A stretch of 14,891 bases of DNA. Source: Brevundimonas sp. UBA7534. Its GTDB lineage: Bacteria; Pseudomonadota; Alphaproteobacteria; Caulobacterales; Caulobacteraceae. The position numbers and the translations under genes were made by a program. The notes under the pieces are model-generated. The model was not told the origin of the DNA, did no database searches, and saw only the letters and a program-made list of their open reading frames with translations. Positions 7,013 to 14,566 of the stretch are shown here, one piece after another (the stretch's first letter is position 1; each line of letters begins with the position of its first letter). Location of the stretch: contig NZ_DLMO01000010.1 in NCBI RefSeq assembly GCF_002479325.1, positions 1-14,891 on the forward strand, given 5' to 3'.

Positions 7013-8809
7013 CTAGTGACTGTCGCGGGGCAGGCCCAGGGTGTCGACGATGCGGTGGTATTTGATCGCGGGTTCGAGGACGGCGCCGGTGTCCAGTTGG
7101 CCGACCATGCTGCGCTGGATTTCCTGCCAGGGCGTCTGGGAGGCGGGGTAGGCGTAGCCGCCGGCCGCGACGAGCGCGGCGCGGCGTTCAGCCAGTTCGG
7201 CGTCGGGGATCAGGATGTCGGCACGCCCGGCCCTCAGGTCGATGCGCACATGGTCGCCGGTGCGGACCAGGGCGATATTGCCGCCGGCCGCCGCCTCGGG
7301 CGAGGCGTTCAGAATGGAAGGACTGCCGGAGGTGCCGGACTGGCGTCCGTCGCCGATGCAGGCCAGGGCGGTGACGCCCTTCTTGATGAGATGGGCGGGC
7401 GGCCGCATGTTCACCACCTCGGCGGCGCCCGGATAGCCGATGGGTCCGGCGCCGCGGATGACCAGCAGGGTCCGTTCGGTGACGCCCAGGCTCTCGTCGT
7501 CGATGCGGTGGTGGTAGTCCTCGGGTCCGTCGAAGACGACGACCGGCCCTTCGAAGGCGTCCGGGTCGTCGGGATTGGACAGGTATCGGTCCCGGAATTC
7601 CGGGCTGATGACGCTCAGCTTCATGATGGCCGAATCGAACAGGCTGCCGCTCAGGACCACGAAGCCGGCGTCGGCCTTCAGCGCCGTGTCGAATGTGCGG
7701 ATGACGTCGGGCAGGACGATCTCGGCGTCACGGCAGTTGTCGCCCATCGTGCGACCGTTGACGGTCAGAGCGTCCTCGTGGATCAGGCCGTGCTTCATCA
7801 ACTGGGCGACCACGGCGGGCACGCCGCCGGCCTGGTGATAGTCCTCGCCCAGATATTTTCCCGCCGGCTGCAGGTTCACCAGAAGGGGCACCTTCAGGCC
7901 CTTGGCCTGCCAGTCCTCCAGCGGCACGTCGACATGGGCGTGGCGGGCCAGGGCGGTCAGATGGATGGGAGCGTTGGTGGAGCCGCCGATGGCCGAGTTG
8001 ACGACGATGGCGTTGTGGAAGGCCTCTTTCGTCAGGATGTCGGATGGCTTCAGATCCTCGCGCACCATGTCGACTATGCGTCGCCCGGTCTCGTAGGCGA
8101 CCTGCCCGCGTTCGCGGTAGGGGGCGGGAATGGCGGCCGAGCCGGGCAGGGACATCCCCAGCGCCTCGGCCAGGCTGTTCATCGTCGTGGCCGTGCCCAT
8201 CGTGTTGCAGTAGCCGACCGACGGCGCCGAGGTGGCGACCAGGTCGATGAAGCCCTCGTAGTCGATTTCTCCGGCGGCCATCATCTCGCGGGCCTTCCAG
8301 ATGATGGTGCCCGAGCCGACCCGCTCGCCCTTCTGCCAGCCATTCAGCATCGGCCCGACGGACAGGGCAATGGCGGGAATGTCCACCGTCGCGGCCGCCA
8401 TCAGACAGGCGGGCGTGGTCTTGTCGCAGCCGATGGTCAGCACCACGCCGTCGATCGGATAGCCGTAGAGGCTCTCCACCAGGCCCAGATAGGCCAGGTT
8501 GCGGTCCAGCCCCGCCGTCGGCCGCTTGCCCGTCTCCTGGATCGGGTGGACGGGAAACTCCATGCAGATGCCGCCCGCCTCGCGGATGCCCTCGCGCACC
8601 CGCTTGGCCAGTTCGATGTGGTGGCGGTTGCAGGGGCTGAGGTCCGAGCCGGTCTGGGCGACGCCGATGATCGGCTTGCCCGAGCGCAACTCCTCCAGCG
8701 TCAGGCCATAGTTCAGGTATCGCTCCAGATAGAGCGCGGTCATGTCCGGGTTGTCGGGATTATCGAACCAGGCGCGCGAACGCAGGGGCTTCTTCAGGGG
8801 AGCAGTCAT
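7013..8809 (-). CDS. IlvD/EDD-family aldonate dehydratase (XylD-like; probable galactonate dehydratase in context)
   Basis: A 598-residue enzyme of the dihydroxy-acid/phosphogluconate dehydratase family. It closely resembles Caulobacter xylonate dehydratase XylD as I recall it, through [21 protein letters not shown] (10-30), [20 protein letters not shown] and [20 protein letters not shown]. The three cysteines that hold the [2Fe-2S] cluster in the pentonate dehydratase branch are present at Cys60 (SDLSPCN), Cys128 (GCDKTTP) and Cys201 (YCNTMGT), with Lys130 beside the second. The reaction is removal of water from a sugar acid to give a 2-keto-3-deoxy acid. XylD acts on xylonate, but no xylose-type lower enzymes (XylX, XylA) are present here. 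The neighbouring DgoK and DgoA act on 2-keto-3-deoxygalactonate, so D-galactonate or a related hexonate is the likely substrate; arabinonate or fuconate are alternatives. The ATG at 8809 overlaps the dehydrogenase stop by one base (TGATG), so the pair is cotranscribed. Family is certain; substrate is inferred. Confidence 0.93.
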   Translation of the reverse strand: MTAPLKKPLRSRAWFDNPDNPDMTALYLERYLNYGLTLEELRSGKPIIGVAQTGSDLSPCNRHHIELAKRVREGIREAGGICMEFPVHPIQETGKRPTAGLDRNLAYLGLVESLYGYPIDGVVLTIGCDKTTPACLMAAATVDIPAIALSVGPMLNGWQKGERVGSGTIIWKAREMMAAGEIDYEGFIDLVATSAPSVGYCNTMGTATTMNSLAEALGMSLPGSAAIPAPYRERGQVAYETGRRIVDMVREDLKPSDILTKEAFHNAIVVNSAIGGSTNAPIHLTALARHAHVDVPLEDWQAKGLKVPLLVNLQPAGKYLGEDYHQAGGVPAVVAQLMKHGLIHEDALTVNGRTMGDNCRDAEIVLPDVIRTFDTALKADAGFVVLSGSLFDSAIMKLSVISPEFRDRYLSNPDDPDAFEGPVVVFDGPEDYHHRIDDESLGVTERTLLVIRGAGPIGYPGAAEVVNMRPPAHLIKKGVTALACIGDGRQSGTSGSPSILNASPEAAAGGNIALVRTGDHVRIDLRAGRADILIPDAELAERRAALVAAGGYAYPASQTPWQEIQRSMVGQLDTGAVLEPAIKYHRIVDTLGLPRDSH

Positions 8810-9558
8810 CAGTTCCAGCCGCCGTCGACGATGTGGTGTTGGTTGGTGATGGCGCCGGCCTCGTCGGAGCTCATGAAGACGATGACGCGGGCGACGTCGT
8901 CGGGGACCAGCCGGCGCTTCAGGCACTGGTTCTCATAGATGCTCTTCTCCGTTTCCGGCGTGACCCAGAGCGCGAGTTGGCGCTCGGTCATGATCCAGCC
9001 CGGCGCGATCGCATTCACGCGCACGCCGAATTCTCCGAAGTCGCGCGCCAGGGAGCGGGTCAGGCCCAGGACGGCCGACTTCGACGCCGTATAGGCGGCC
9101 ATGCCGCCCTGGCCGATCACCCAGGAACAGGAGCCCAGGTTGACGATGGCGCCCTTGCCCCGGGCCTTCATGTCGGGAAGGACCGCCTGGGCGGCGAAGA
9201 ACTGATGCTTCAGATTGACCGCCATGCGGCCGTCCCAATAGGCCTCGGTCACCTCCAGCGTATCGTGGCGTTCGTCGTGGGCCGCGTTGTTGATCAGCAC
9301 GTCGATGGGGCCGAAGCGGTCGCGCACGGCCTGGATCGCAGCCCTCAGGCCGTCGATGTCGGTCACGTCGCAGGGGACGAACAGCGCGGCGTCGCCCAAC
9401 TCCGCCTGCAGCGCTTGGCCTCGCGCCACATCGACATCCAGCACCCCGATCCTGGCCTTCTGGGCCGCGAAGGCGCGCACGACGGCTTCGCCGATGCCGC
9501 CCGCGCCGCCGGTCACGATGACGACCCGATCTTCAAGGTCGGGATAGAGGGCGGCCAT
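8809..9558 (-). CDS. SDR-family NAD-dependent aldose 1-dehydrogenase (XylB-like; probable galactose dehydrogenase)
   Basis: A 249-residue classical short-chain dehydrogenase. TGGAGGIG (16-23) is the cofactor loop, Asp41 at the end of the second strand favours NAD+ over NADP+, NNAA (90-93) is the fold motif, and Asn115, Ser143, Tyr156 and Lys160 (YTASK) form the active site. DGGWN closes the C-terminus much as DAGWR does in Caulobacter xylose dehydrogenase XylB, which it also resembles in the segments [20 protein letters not shown] and QCLKRRLVP. The expected reaction is oxidation of an aldose at C1 to its lactone, which the SMP-30 lactonase at 13691-14548 would open and the adjacent dehydratase would process. 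The ATG at 9558 has AGGGAG 7-8 bases upstream. The 116-base gap to the IclR gene holds candidate operator palindromes, so this gene probably has its own regulated promoter. D-galactose is the favoured substrate from context; L-arabinose, D-xylose or D-fucose cannot be excluded. Confidence 0.9.
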   Translation of the reverse strand: MAALYPDLEDRVVIVTGGAGGIGEAVVRAFAAQKARIGVLDVDVARGQALQAELGDAALFVPCDVTDIDGLRAAIQAVRDRFGPIDVLINNAAHDERHDTLEVTEAYWDGRMAVNLKHQFFAAQAVLPDMKARGKGAIVNLGSCSWVIGQGGMAAYTASKSAVLGLTRSLARDFGEFGVRVNAIAPGWIMTERQLALWVTPETEKSIYENQCLKRRLVPDDVARVIVFMSSDEAGAITNQHHIVDGGWN

Positions 9559-9587
9559 TGGACATCTCCCTGTCGGCGGGCATCCGC

Positions 9588-9600
9588 ACCGGAAACCGGT
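9588..9600. repeat. Perfect 13-bp inverted repeat, candidate operator half of a double palindrome
   Basis: ACCGG-AAA-CCGGT is a perfect inverted repeat with 5-base arms and a 3-base centre, 30 bases upstream of the dehydrogenase start. It directly abuts a second palindrome at 9601-9616. Position suggests binding by the neighbouring IclR protein; this is inferred. Confidence 0.5.
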
Positions 9601-9616
9601 CTTTCATTCATGAAAG
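9601..9616. repeat. Perfect 16-bp inverted repeat, candidate IclR operator
   Basis: CTTTCAT-TC-ATGAAAG has 7-base arms around a 2-base centre, and is unusually AT-rich for this genome. It touches the 9588-9600 palindrome. On the minus strand a possible -10 GCAATATC (9625-9618) lies immediately before it, so the repeat would cover the transcription start of the dehydrogenase-dehydratase operon, a usual place for repression. A half-match, ATGAAA, occurs at 10516-10521 in the divergent promoter region. Confidence 0.55.
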
Positions 9617-9617
9617 C

Positions 9618-9659
9618 GATATTGCTGACGAAAATGGCGAGGAGCGGTCGTCGAGTCAA
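9618..9659 (-). promoter_or_regulatory. Candidate promoter region of the dehydrogenase-dehydratase operon
   Basis: On the minus strand TTGACT (9659-9654) is followed after 17 bases by CATTTT (9636-9631), a plausible sigma-70-type pair. Further down, GCAATATC (9625-9618) matches seven of eight positions of the Caulobacter -10 pattern GCTANAWC but has no well-spaced -35. Either would place the start close to or inside the palindromes at 9588-9616. Which is used cannot be decided from sequence. Confidence 0.35.
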
Positions 9660-9674
9660 CGCGCCTTGCGGACC

Positions 9675-10439
9675 TCAGGGCTGTGCGACCGCGCCCATGT
9701 CGGAAGAGATGGTCTCCACCGCCGCACGAAGGTGATCCAGCGCCTCGTCGATGCCGCAGACCGGCGGTTCGCGCTGGATGTAGGGGGTGATGAGGGTGGC
9801 GATCACGCCGTCCGCCCCCATGATCGGAGCGACCAGATCGGTCACGCCCTGCACGAAGTCGCTGGGTCGCCGGACATGGCCCTGCGCCCCCGCGGCCTCC
9901 GCGGCCGCGACATAGTCGGCGACCCGCGCCGCGCCGTAGCGGGGTTCCAGCAGGGCGCGCAGTTCCGCGCGGCGCTTGTCGTTGGCCATGCCGTAGAACA
10001 TCAGGCCGGACGAGGCGTCGACTATGTTTCGGCGGTAGCCGAGCCGCACGGAATAGCCCAGGTCGCCTGGCCCCTCGATTCGGGCGATCACCACGATCTG
10101 GTCCTCGGTCGGCACGACCAGATGGCAGGATTGGACCGTTCGACTGGCCAGGTCGCGCATCACGGGGAGGGCGGCCTCGACCAGCGACTTGGCCGGCGCC
10201 TGCGCCATGCCCAGCGAGAAGAGGCGGTTGGTCAGGCGATAGCCGTCGGGCGTGGGCTCGATATAGCGCCGAAACTCCAGCACCTGGATCATGCGGAACA
10301 GTTCGCTGACCGATCGTCCCAGTTCGACCGACATCTGGGACGGTGTCATCGGTCGACCATGCGCCGACAGCAACTCCAGGACGTCCAACCCCTTCTCCAG
10401 GGCCGGCGCGCGGTATTTGCGGTCCGTTTCGTCGTCCAT
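9675..10439 (-). CDS. IclR-family transcriptional regulator of the sugar catabolic cluster
   Basis: A 254-residue regulator. The N-terminal winged helix-turn-helix runs from about 10 to 75 (RAPALEKGLDVLELLSAHGRPMTPSQMSVELGRSVSELFRMIQVLEFRRYI), with the usual IclR opening 'AL.KGLDVLELL' and recognition helix 'SVSELFRMIQVLE'. The C-terminal IclR ligand-binding GAF-like domain follows, with SGLMFYGMA and an end DLVAPIMGADGVIATLITPYI. The ATG at 10439 is chosen because GGGAG lies eight bases upstream; an in-frame ATG at 10454 would add five residues but has no clear ribosome site. The gene lies between the two arms of the cluster and is transcribed divergently from the symporter, so it probably controls both arms, most likely as a repressor released by a pathway intermediate such as a 2-keto-3-deoxy acid. 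Family is certain; ligand and sign of control are inferred. Confidence 0.92.
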   Translation of the reverse strand: MDDETDRKYRAPALEKGLDVLELLSAHGRPMTPSQMSVELGRSVSELFRMIQVLEFRRYIEPTPDGYRLTNRLFSLGMAQAPAKSLVEAALPVMRDLASRTVQSCHLVVPTEDQIVVIARIEGPGDLGYSVRLGYRRNIVDASSGLMFYGMANDKRRAELRALLEPRYGAARVADYVAAAEAAGAQGHVRRPSDFVQGVTDLVAPIMGADGVIATLITPYIQREPPVCGIDEALDHLRAAVETISSDMGAVAQP

Positions 10440-10447
10440 GCCATTGG

Positions 10448-10452
10448 CTCCC
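10448..10452 (-). promoter_or_regulatory. Ribosome binding site favouring the inner IclR start
   Basis: GGGAG on the minus strand stands 8 bases before the ATG at 10439. It lies inside the coding sequence of the alternative start at 10454, so the shorter form is preferred. Confidence 0.5.
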
Positions 10453-10454
10453 AT

Positions 10455-10589
10455 GCGCGGCGCGCCGTCTCGAATACAGCCTAACCGCTATCATCCGTAA
10501 AATCTAAACGCAGATATGAAAAATATTGGACGCCGTGAACGCCATCCCCTAGCGTCGGGTCCAAACAGGTCGGGCAAGGGGAGGCGCGC
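10455..10589. promoter_or_regulatory. Divergent promoter region between IclR and the symporter operon
   Basis: This 135-base spacer must hold start signals for both directions. Its centre (about 10486-10528) is distinctly AT-rich. On the plus strand TTGGAC (10526-10531) could be a -35, but the following TAGCGT at 10550-10555, 18 bases on, is a poor -10. TTGGAC and GTCCAA (10559-10564) form a 6-base inverted pair 27 bases apart, and ATCT/AGAT and ATAT/ATAT small repeats lie at 10502-10525. None is a convincing operator by itself. A strong ribosome site GGGGAGG (10578-10584) lies 5 bases before the GTG start of the symporter. Confidence 0.6.
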
Positions 10590-12164
10590 GTGAAACTGGC
10601 GGCCATCGATCTCATCATTCTGGCGATCTATGCGGTCGCCATCTTCGCTCTGGCGCAATGGGTGTCTCGCGACAAGTCGGGCGCGCAGAAGACCTCCACC
10701 GACTATTTCCTGGCGTCCAAAAACCTGCCTTGGTGGGCCATCGGCGCGTCGCTGATCGCGGCCAACATCTCGGCCGAGCAGATCATCGGCATGAGCGGAT
10801 CAGGCTATGTGATCGGCCTGGCCATCGCGTCTTACGAATGGATGGCCGCCCTGACTCTGCTGATCGTGGGCAAGTTCTTCCTGCCGATCTTCCTGCGCAA
10901 CGACATCGTGACCATGCCGCAGTTCCTGCAGCAGCGGTACGGCCCGACGATCCGCAACGTCATGGCGGTGTTCTGGCTGCTGCTCTACGTTTTCGTGAAC
11001 GTGACCTCCATCCTGTGGCTGGGCGCCATCGCGGTCCACACCGTCACGGGCTTCAATCAGGATTACGCCATCGTCGCCATCGGCGTCTTCGCCCTGGCCT
11101 ATCAGCTGTGGGGCGGGCTGAAGGCGGTGGCCCTCACCGACATCGTGCAGGTGGCGCTGCTGGTGTGCGGCGGTCTGATCATCGGCTTCATCGCCTTGTC
11201 GACCATCGGCGGGGAGGGCGGCGCCGTCGCCGGCTTCCAGACCCTGCTGAGCGACTTCCCTGAGAAATTCGACATGATCCTGTCCAAGGACAGCCCGCAC
11301 TATCAGGAACTGCCGGGCGTCGCCGTGCTGATCGGCGGACTGTGGGTCATGAACATCAGCTACTGGGGCTTCAACCAGTACATCATCCAGCGCGCCCTGG
11401 CGGCCAAGTCGGTGGGCGAGGCCCAGCGCGGCATCGCCTTCGCCGCCTATCTGAAGCTGCTGATGCCAGTCATCGTGGTTCTGCCGGGCATGGCGGCGCT
11501 GGTGCTGGCGCCGAACCTGAGCGCGCCGGACCAGGCCTATCCGACAATGATGAACCTGCTGCCGGTTGGGCTGAAGGGGCTGGTGTTCGCCGCCCTGATC
11601 GCCGCCATCGTCGCTTCGTTGGCGTCCAAGGTGAACTCGATCTCCACCATCTTCACCCTGGACCTCTACGCCAAGGTGAAGAGGGACGTGTCCGAGCACC
11701 ATCTGGTGACGGTCGGGCGCATCGCCGCCGTGGGCGCGGTGGTCATCGGCATCCTGACCGCGCGGCCGCTGCTGGGCGGGTTCGACCAGGCCTTCCAGTT
11801 CATCCAGGAGTTCACCGGCTTCTTCACCCCCGGCATCGTGGTGATCTTCATCCTGGGCCTGTTCTGGAAGCGCGCCTCGGAAGCCGGCGCCCTGACCGCG
11901 GCCATCGGCTCGGTCGTGCTGTCGGCGATCTTCTGGTGGCTGCAGGAGACGGGGCAGTTCATCTTCCCCTTCATGAACCGCGTCGGCCTGGTCTTCGTGG
12001 TGTCGCTGATCGCCGCGATCGTGGTGTCGCTGCTGGTTCCGGCCAAGCCCGACGCCATGAAGATTCGCCTGGACGGCGTCAGCTATCGCACCACGGTCGG
12101 CTTCAACCTGGCCGCCGTCGGCGTCGTCGCCTTCCTGATCCTGGTCTATTCGATCTGGTGGTGA
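10590..12164 (+). CDS. Sodium/solute symporter (SSS family), vSGLT-like Na+/galactose transporter
   Basis: A 524-residue inner-membrane protein with about 14 hydrophobic helices, close in length and sequence to the Vibrio Na+/galactose symporter vSGLT as I recall it. The sugar-contact segments of vSGLT are kept here: AANISAEQIIGMSGSGY (57-73), IASYEWM (79-85), YWGFNQYIIQR (258-268), FAAYLKLLMP (284-293) and FQFIQEFTG (402-410). The likely sugar-contacting residues are Asn59, Gln64, Glu83, Asn262, Lys289 and a glutamine in FQFIQ. In the sodium-site helix the segment reads AAIVASLAS (338-346), where I recall AAIVSSLAS in vSGLT, so one of the two serines is alanine (A342) and Ser343 remains. The start is a GTG with a strong Shine-Dalgarno 5 bases away. 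It is the first gene of the rightward operon. Substrate is probably D-galactose or a similar aldohexose; the transporter family is certain. Confidence 0.93.
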   Translation: MKLAAIDLIILAIYAVAIFALAQWVSRDKSGAQKTSTDYFLASKNLPWWAIGASLIAANISAEQIIGMSGSGYVIGLAIASYEWMAALTLLIVGKFFLPIFLRNDIVTMPQFLQQRYGPTIRNVMAVFWLLLYVFVNVTSILWLGAIAVHTVTGFNQDYAIVAIGVFALAYQLWGGLKAVALTDIVQVALLVCGGLIIGFIALSTIGGEGGAVAGFQTLLSDFPEKFDMILSKDSPHYQELPGVAVLIGGLWVMNISYWGFNQYIIQRALAAKSVGEAQRGIAFAAYLKLLMPVIVVLPGMAALVLAPNLSAPDQAYPTMMNLLPVGLKGLVFAALIAAIVASLASKVNSISTIFTLDLYAKVKRDVSEHHLVTVGRIAAVGAVVIGILTARPLLGGFDQAFQFIQEFTGFFTPGIVVIFILGLFWKRASEAGALTAAIGSVVLSAIFWWLQETGQFIFPFMNRVGLVFVVSLIAAIVVSLLVPAKPDAMKIRLDGVSYRTTVGFNLAAVGVVAFLILVYSIWW

Positions 12165-12189
12165 GGATGGGACCGTCGGGCGTGTCGCG

Positions 12190-13065
12190 ATGACCGAACT
12201 GATCGGAGTCGATTGGGGCACCAGCAACCTGCGCATCATGCGGCTGGGGGCGGACGGCGCGGTGCTGGATCGACGCGTCGACCCGCGCGGCGCGGGCCGT
12301 CTAGCCTCGGACGAATTCGTCGGCGTGCTGCAACAGGCGGCGGGCGACTGGCTGGCGCTGGCCCCCGTGCTGATCGCGGGCATGGCCGGGTCGCGCCAAG
12401 GCTGGGTCGAGGCGCCCTACGCCTTCTGTCCGGCGGGCGCCGAGGACCTGGCGGCGCGACTGGCCCGGCCGGATGCGGCGCGCGACATTCGCATCGTGCC
12501 TGGCGTCGCCCTGACGCCGCGGGGGCTGGGCGACGTCATGCGCGGCGAGGAGACCCAGGCCCTGGGCCTGTTCGGGGCGGGCGACAGCGGCCTGATGGTC
12601 GCGCCCGGCAGCCACAGCAAATGGGTGCGGGTCGAAAACGGCGCCATCAACGGCCTTCGCACCCATCTGACCGGCGAACTGTTCGCCGCCGTTCGGCAAG
12701 CGACCCTGATCGGCCGCGATATGGGCGAACCCGGTGCTGACGACACCGCCTTCGACGAGGGCGTACAGCGCGCGCTGTCCGATCCAGCCCTGACCGCCCA
12801 CCTGTTCACCGTGCGCGTGCGGCGGCTGGCCGACGAACTGAGCCAGGGCGCGGCCGCGGACTTCCTGTCGGGTCTTCTGATCGGCGCCGAACTGGCGGCG
12901 GAGGGCGCCCATCGCGACCAAACGGTGCAGGTGGTCGGCGAGGCGGCGCTCGCCCAGCGCTATGTCCGGGCCCTGGCCCTGGCCGGTTTCACCGACGTCG
13001 GCGTCGCAGCGGGCGAAACGGCCGTGGCGCGCGGGCTTCACCGCATCTGGAAGGCGATCCCATGA
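12190..13065 (+). CDS. dgoK: 2-dehydro-3-deoxygalactonokinase
   Basis: A 291-residue kinase of the DgoK family (ASKHA fold), which phosphorylates 2-keto-3-deoxygalactonate at O6 with ATP. DWGTSNLR (8-15) is the phosphate-1 motif, GMAGSRQGWVEAPY (64-77) and DVMRGEETQALG (115-126) are the substrate-region signatures of DgoK, PGSHSKWV (139-146) is the second phosphate motif, and HLTGELFAAVRQ (159-170) follows as in the family. The length is normal. The gene begins 25 bases after the symporter stop and its stop overlaps the aldolase start by four bases (ATGA), indicating coupled translation. The ribosome site before the ATG is weak. The pairing with a DgoA-type aldolase makes a galactose/galactonate role more likely than a gluconate (KdgK) role, because KdgK belongs to a different (PfkB) family. 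Confidence 0.93.
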   Translation: MTELIGVDWGTSNLRIMRLGADGAVLDRRVDPRGAGRLASDEFVGVLQQAAGDWLALAPVLIAGMAGSRQGWVEAPYAFCPAGAEDLAARLARPDAARDIRIVPGVALTPRGLGDVMRGEETQALGLFGAGDSGLMVAPGSHSKWVRVENGAINGLRTHLTGELFAAVRQATLIGRDMGEPGADDTAFDEGVQRALSDPALTAHLFTVRVRRLADELSQGAAADFLSGLLIGAELAAEGAHRDQTVQVVGEAALAQRYVRALALAGFTDVGVAAGETAVARGLHRIWKAIP

Positions 13066-13694
13066 CCCTGACCGTCGAGACGGCCCTGACGACCCTGCCG
13101 CTGGTTGCCATCCTGCGCGGCCTGACGCCCGAGGAGGCGGTCGATGTCGGCCAGGCCCTGGTCGCGACGGGCTTCACCTGCCTGGAGGTGCCGCTGAACT
13201 CGCCTGAACCGCTGGAGAGCATTCGACGGCTGCGCGACGCGCTGGACGGCCGCGCGGTGGTCGGGGCGGGGACGGTTCTGACGCCCCAGGCCGTTCAGGA
13301 CGTCGCAGACGTCGGCGGCCAGCTGGTCATCTCTCCCAACGCCGACCCGCGCGTGATCGAACGCACCAAGGCGCTGGGCCTGTTCTCCATGCCGGGCTTC
13401 TTCACCCCGACCGAGGCCTTCGCGGCGCTGGAGGCCGGGGCCGACGTGCTGAAGCTGTTTCCCGCCGAACTGGCCGGGCCGGGCGCGGTCAAGGCGGTGA
13501 AGGCCGTCCTGCCCAAGGGCCAGCCGCTTTATGCGGTCGGCGGCGTCGATCCGGACAATATGGCCGCCTGGCGCGCGGCCGGCGCCGACGGCTTCGGCGT
13601 CGGCTCGGCGCTCTACAGGCCCGGGCGGACGGCGGAGGAGGTCGGCGCGGTCGCCCGCGCCTTCGTCTCGGCCTGGGCGGGGGGCGGCCGGTGA
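13062..13694 (+). CDS. dgoA: 2-dehydro-3-deoxy-6-phosphogalactonate aldolase
   Basis: A 210-residue class I aldolase of the KDPG/KDPGal family, cleaving 2-keto-3-deoxy-6-phosphogalactonate to pyruvate and glyceraldehyde-3-phosphate. PLVAILRGLTPEEA (13-26) carries Arg19, LEVPLNSPEPLESI (41-54) carries the catalytic Glu42 and the 'PLNSP' form typical of DgoA, GAGTVL (68-73) is conserved, and LKLFPAE (130-136) contains the Schiff-base Lys131. AVGGV and FGVGSALYRPG close the phosphate site. The 'VPLNSP' wording and the DgoK neighbour favour DgoA over Eda (KDPG aldolase), which usually reads 'E(V/I)TLRT' there. The start overlaps dgoK by four bases, with GGAAGG about seven bases upstream, and its own stop overlaps the lactonase GTG by four bases. 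Its products enter central metabolism directly. Confidence 0.93.
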   Translation: MTLTVETALTTLPLVAILRGLTPEEAVDVGQALVATGFTCLEVPLNSPEPLESIRRLRDALDGRAVVGAGTVLTPQAVQDVADVGGQLVISPNADPRVIERTKALGLFSMPGFFTPTEAFAALEAGADVLKLFPAELAGPGAVKAVKAVLPKGQPLYAVGGVDPDNMAAWRAAGADGFGVGSALYRPGRTAEEVGAVARAFVSAWAGGGR

Positions 13695-14548
13695 GCGCGC
13701 CGGTCGAACTGGTCTGGGACGTCCAGGCGGAACTGGGCGAAGGCCCGGTCTGGGATGCGGCGCGCGATGCGATCTGGTTCGTCGACATCAAGGGGCGCAA
13801 GCTGCACCGCTATACGCCCCGGACCGACGCCAGGGCGTCGTGGGACACGCCCGACCAGACCGGCTTCGCTCTGCCGGCCGAGGACGGAACTCTGGTCTGC
13901 GGCGTGCGCGGCGGTCTGCACCGTTTCGATCCCGAAAGCGGGGGTTTCACCCTGATCCAGCCGGTGGAGCCGGACCGCCCGCAGAACCGGCTGAACGACG
14001 GGTTCGTCGCCCCGGACGGCGCCCTGTGGTTCGGGACGATGGACGACAGCGAGGAACAGAAGAGCGGCGCGCTTTATCGCTGGGCCGGGGGCAAACTGAC
14101 GCGGCATGACGACGGCTACGGCGTCACCAACGGGCCGTGTCTCAGCCCCGACGGCGCCACCCTCTATCACCACGACACGCTTGAGAAGACGATCTACGCC
14201 TTCGACCACGCGGACGGCGCGCTGTCGAACAAGCGACGGTTCGGCGTGACGGAAGACGGCTACGCCGACGGACCCAGCATGGACGCCGCAGGCGTGTTGC
14301 ACGTCGGCCTGTTCAACGGCTGGGGCGTGGCGCGTTTTTCTCCGGCCGGAGAGCGGATCGGCAAGATCGAGGCCCCGGTGCAGACGGTGACCAAGGCGGC
14401 CTTCGGCGGGCCGGACCTGCGCGACCTTTATCTGACCACGGCCTGGCTGGGGAACGCCGACAAGCGCGCCGCGCAGCCGACGCTGGGGGGCCTGTTCCGG
14501 GTTCGTGTGGAGACGCCGGGGCTGTCGCAGAACCTGATCGCGCTCTGA
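13691..14548 (+). CDS. SMP-30/gluconolactonase-family sugar lactonase (XylC-like)
   Basis: A 285-residue six-bladed beta-propeller lactonase, which hydrolyses the aldonolactone made by the dehydrogenase. LGEGPVW (15-21) supplies metal ligand Glu17, RLNDG (100-104) the substrate-binding Asn102, ITNGP-type VTNGPC (145-150) metal ligand Asn147, and YADGPSMD (191-198) metal ligand Asp193. FGTMDDSEEQKSGALYR, HHDTLEKTIYAFD and LSNKRRF strongly resemble Caulobacter xylonolactonase XylC as I recall it. The start is a GTG overlapping the aldolase stop by four bases (GTGA), preceded by a G-rich stretch. It is the last gene of the rightward operon. The substrate is probably D-galactono-lactone, inferred from dgoK/dgoA and the symporter; family and fold are firm. 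Confidence 0.92.
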   Translation: MSAPVELVWDVQAELGEGPVWDAARDAIWFVDIKGRKLHRYTPRTDARASWDTPDQTGFALPAEDGTLVCGVRGGLHRFDPESGGFTLIQPVEPDRPQNRLNDGFVAPDGALWFGTMDDSEEQKSGALYRWAGGKLTRHDDGYGVTNGPCLSPDGATLYHHDTLEKTIYAFDHADGALSNKRRFGVTEDGYADGPSMDAAGVLHVGLFNGWGVARFSPAGERIGKIEAPVQTVTKAAFGGPDLRDLYLTTAWLGNADKRAAQPTLGGLFRVRVETPGLSQNLIAL

Positions 14549-14566
14549 TCCGTTCCTCGTCGCCGG

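Noticed and set aside
7016..8938. A 640-codon open frame on the plus strand opposite the dehydratase gene
   Set aside because: It is the mirror of a well-supported IlvD-family gene in GC-rich DNA. The product is low-complexity (rich in Gly, Ala, Val, Asp, Arg, Gln), with no domain motifs and no ribosome site.
7013..9558. Reading the dehydrogenase-dehydratase pair as a plain xylose (Weimberg) operon
   Set aside because: xylX and xylA are absent from the cluster. The divergent operon carries hexose-type dgoK and dgoA and a galactose-type symporter, so a C6 sugar explains the set better.
10800..12383. A 527-codon open frame on the minus strand opposite the symporter and kinase genes
   Set aside because: It is a shadow of two clear genes. 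Its translation is rich in His, Asp, Gln and Arg, as expected from antisense reading of membrane-helix codons.
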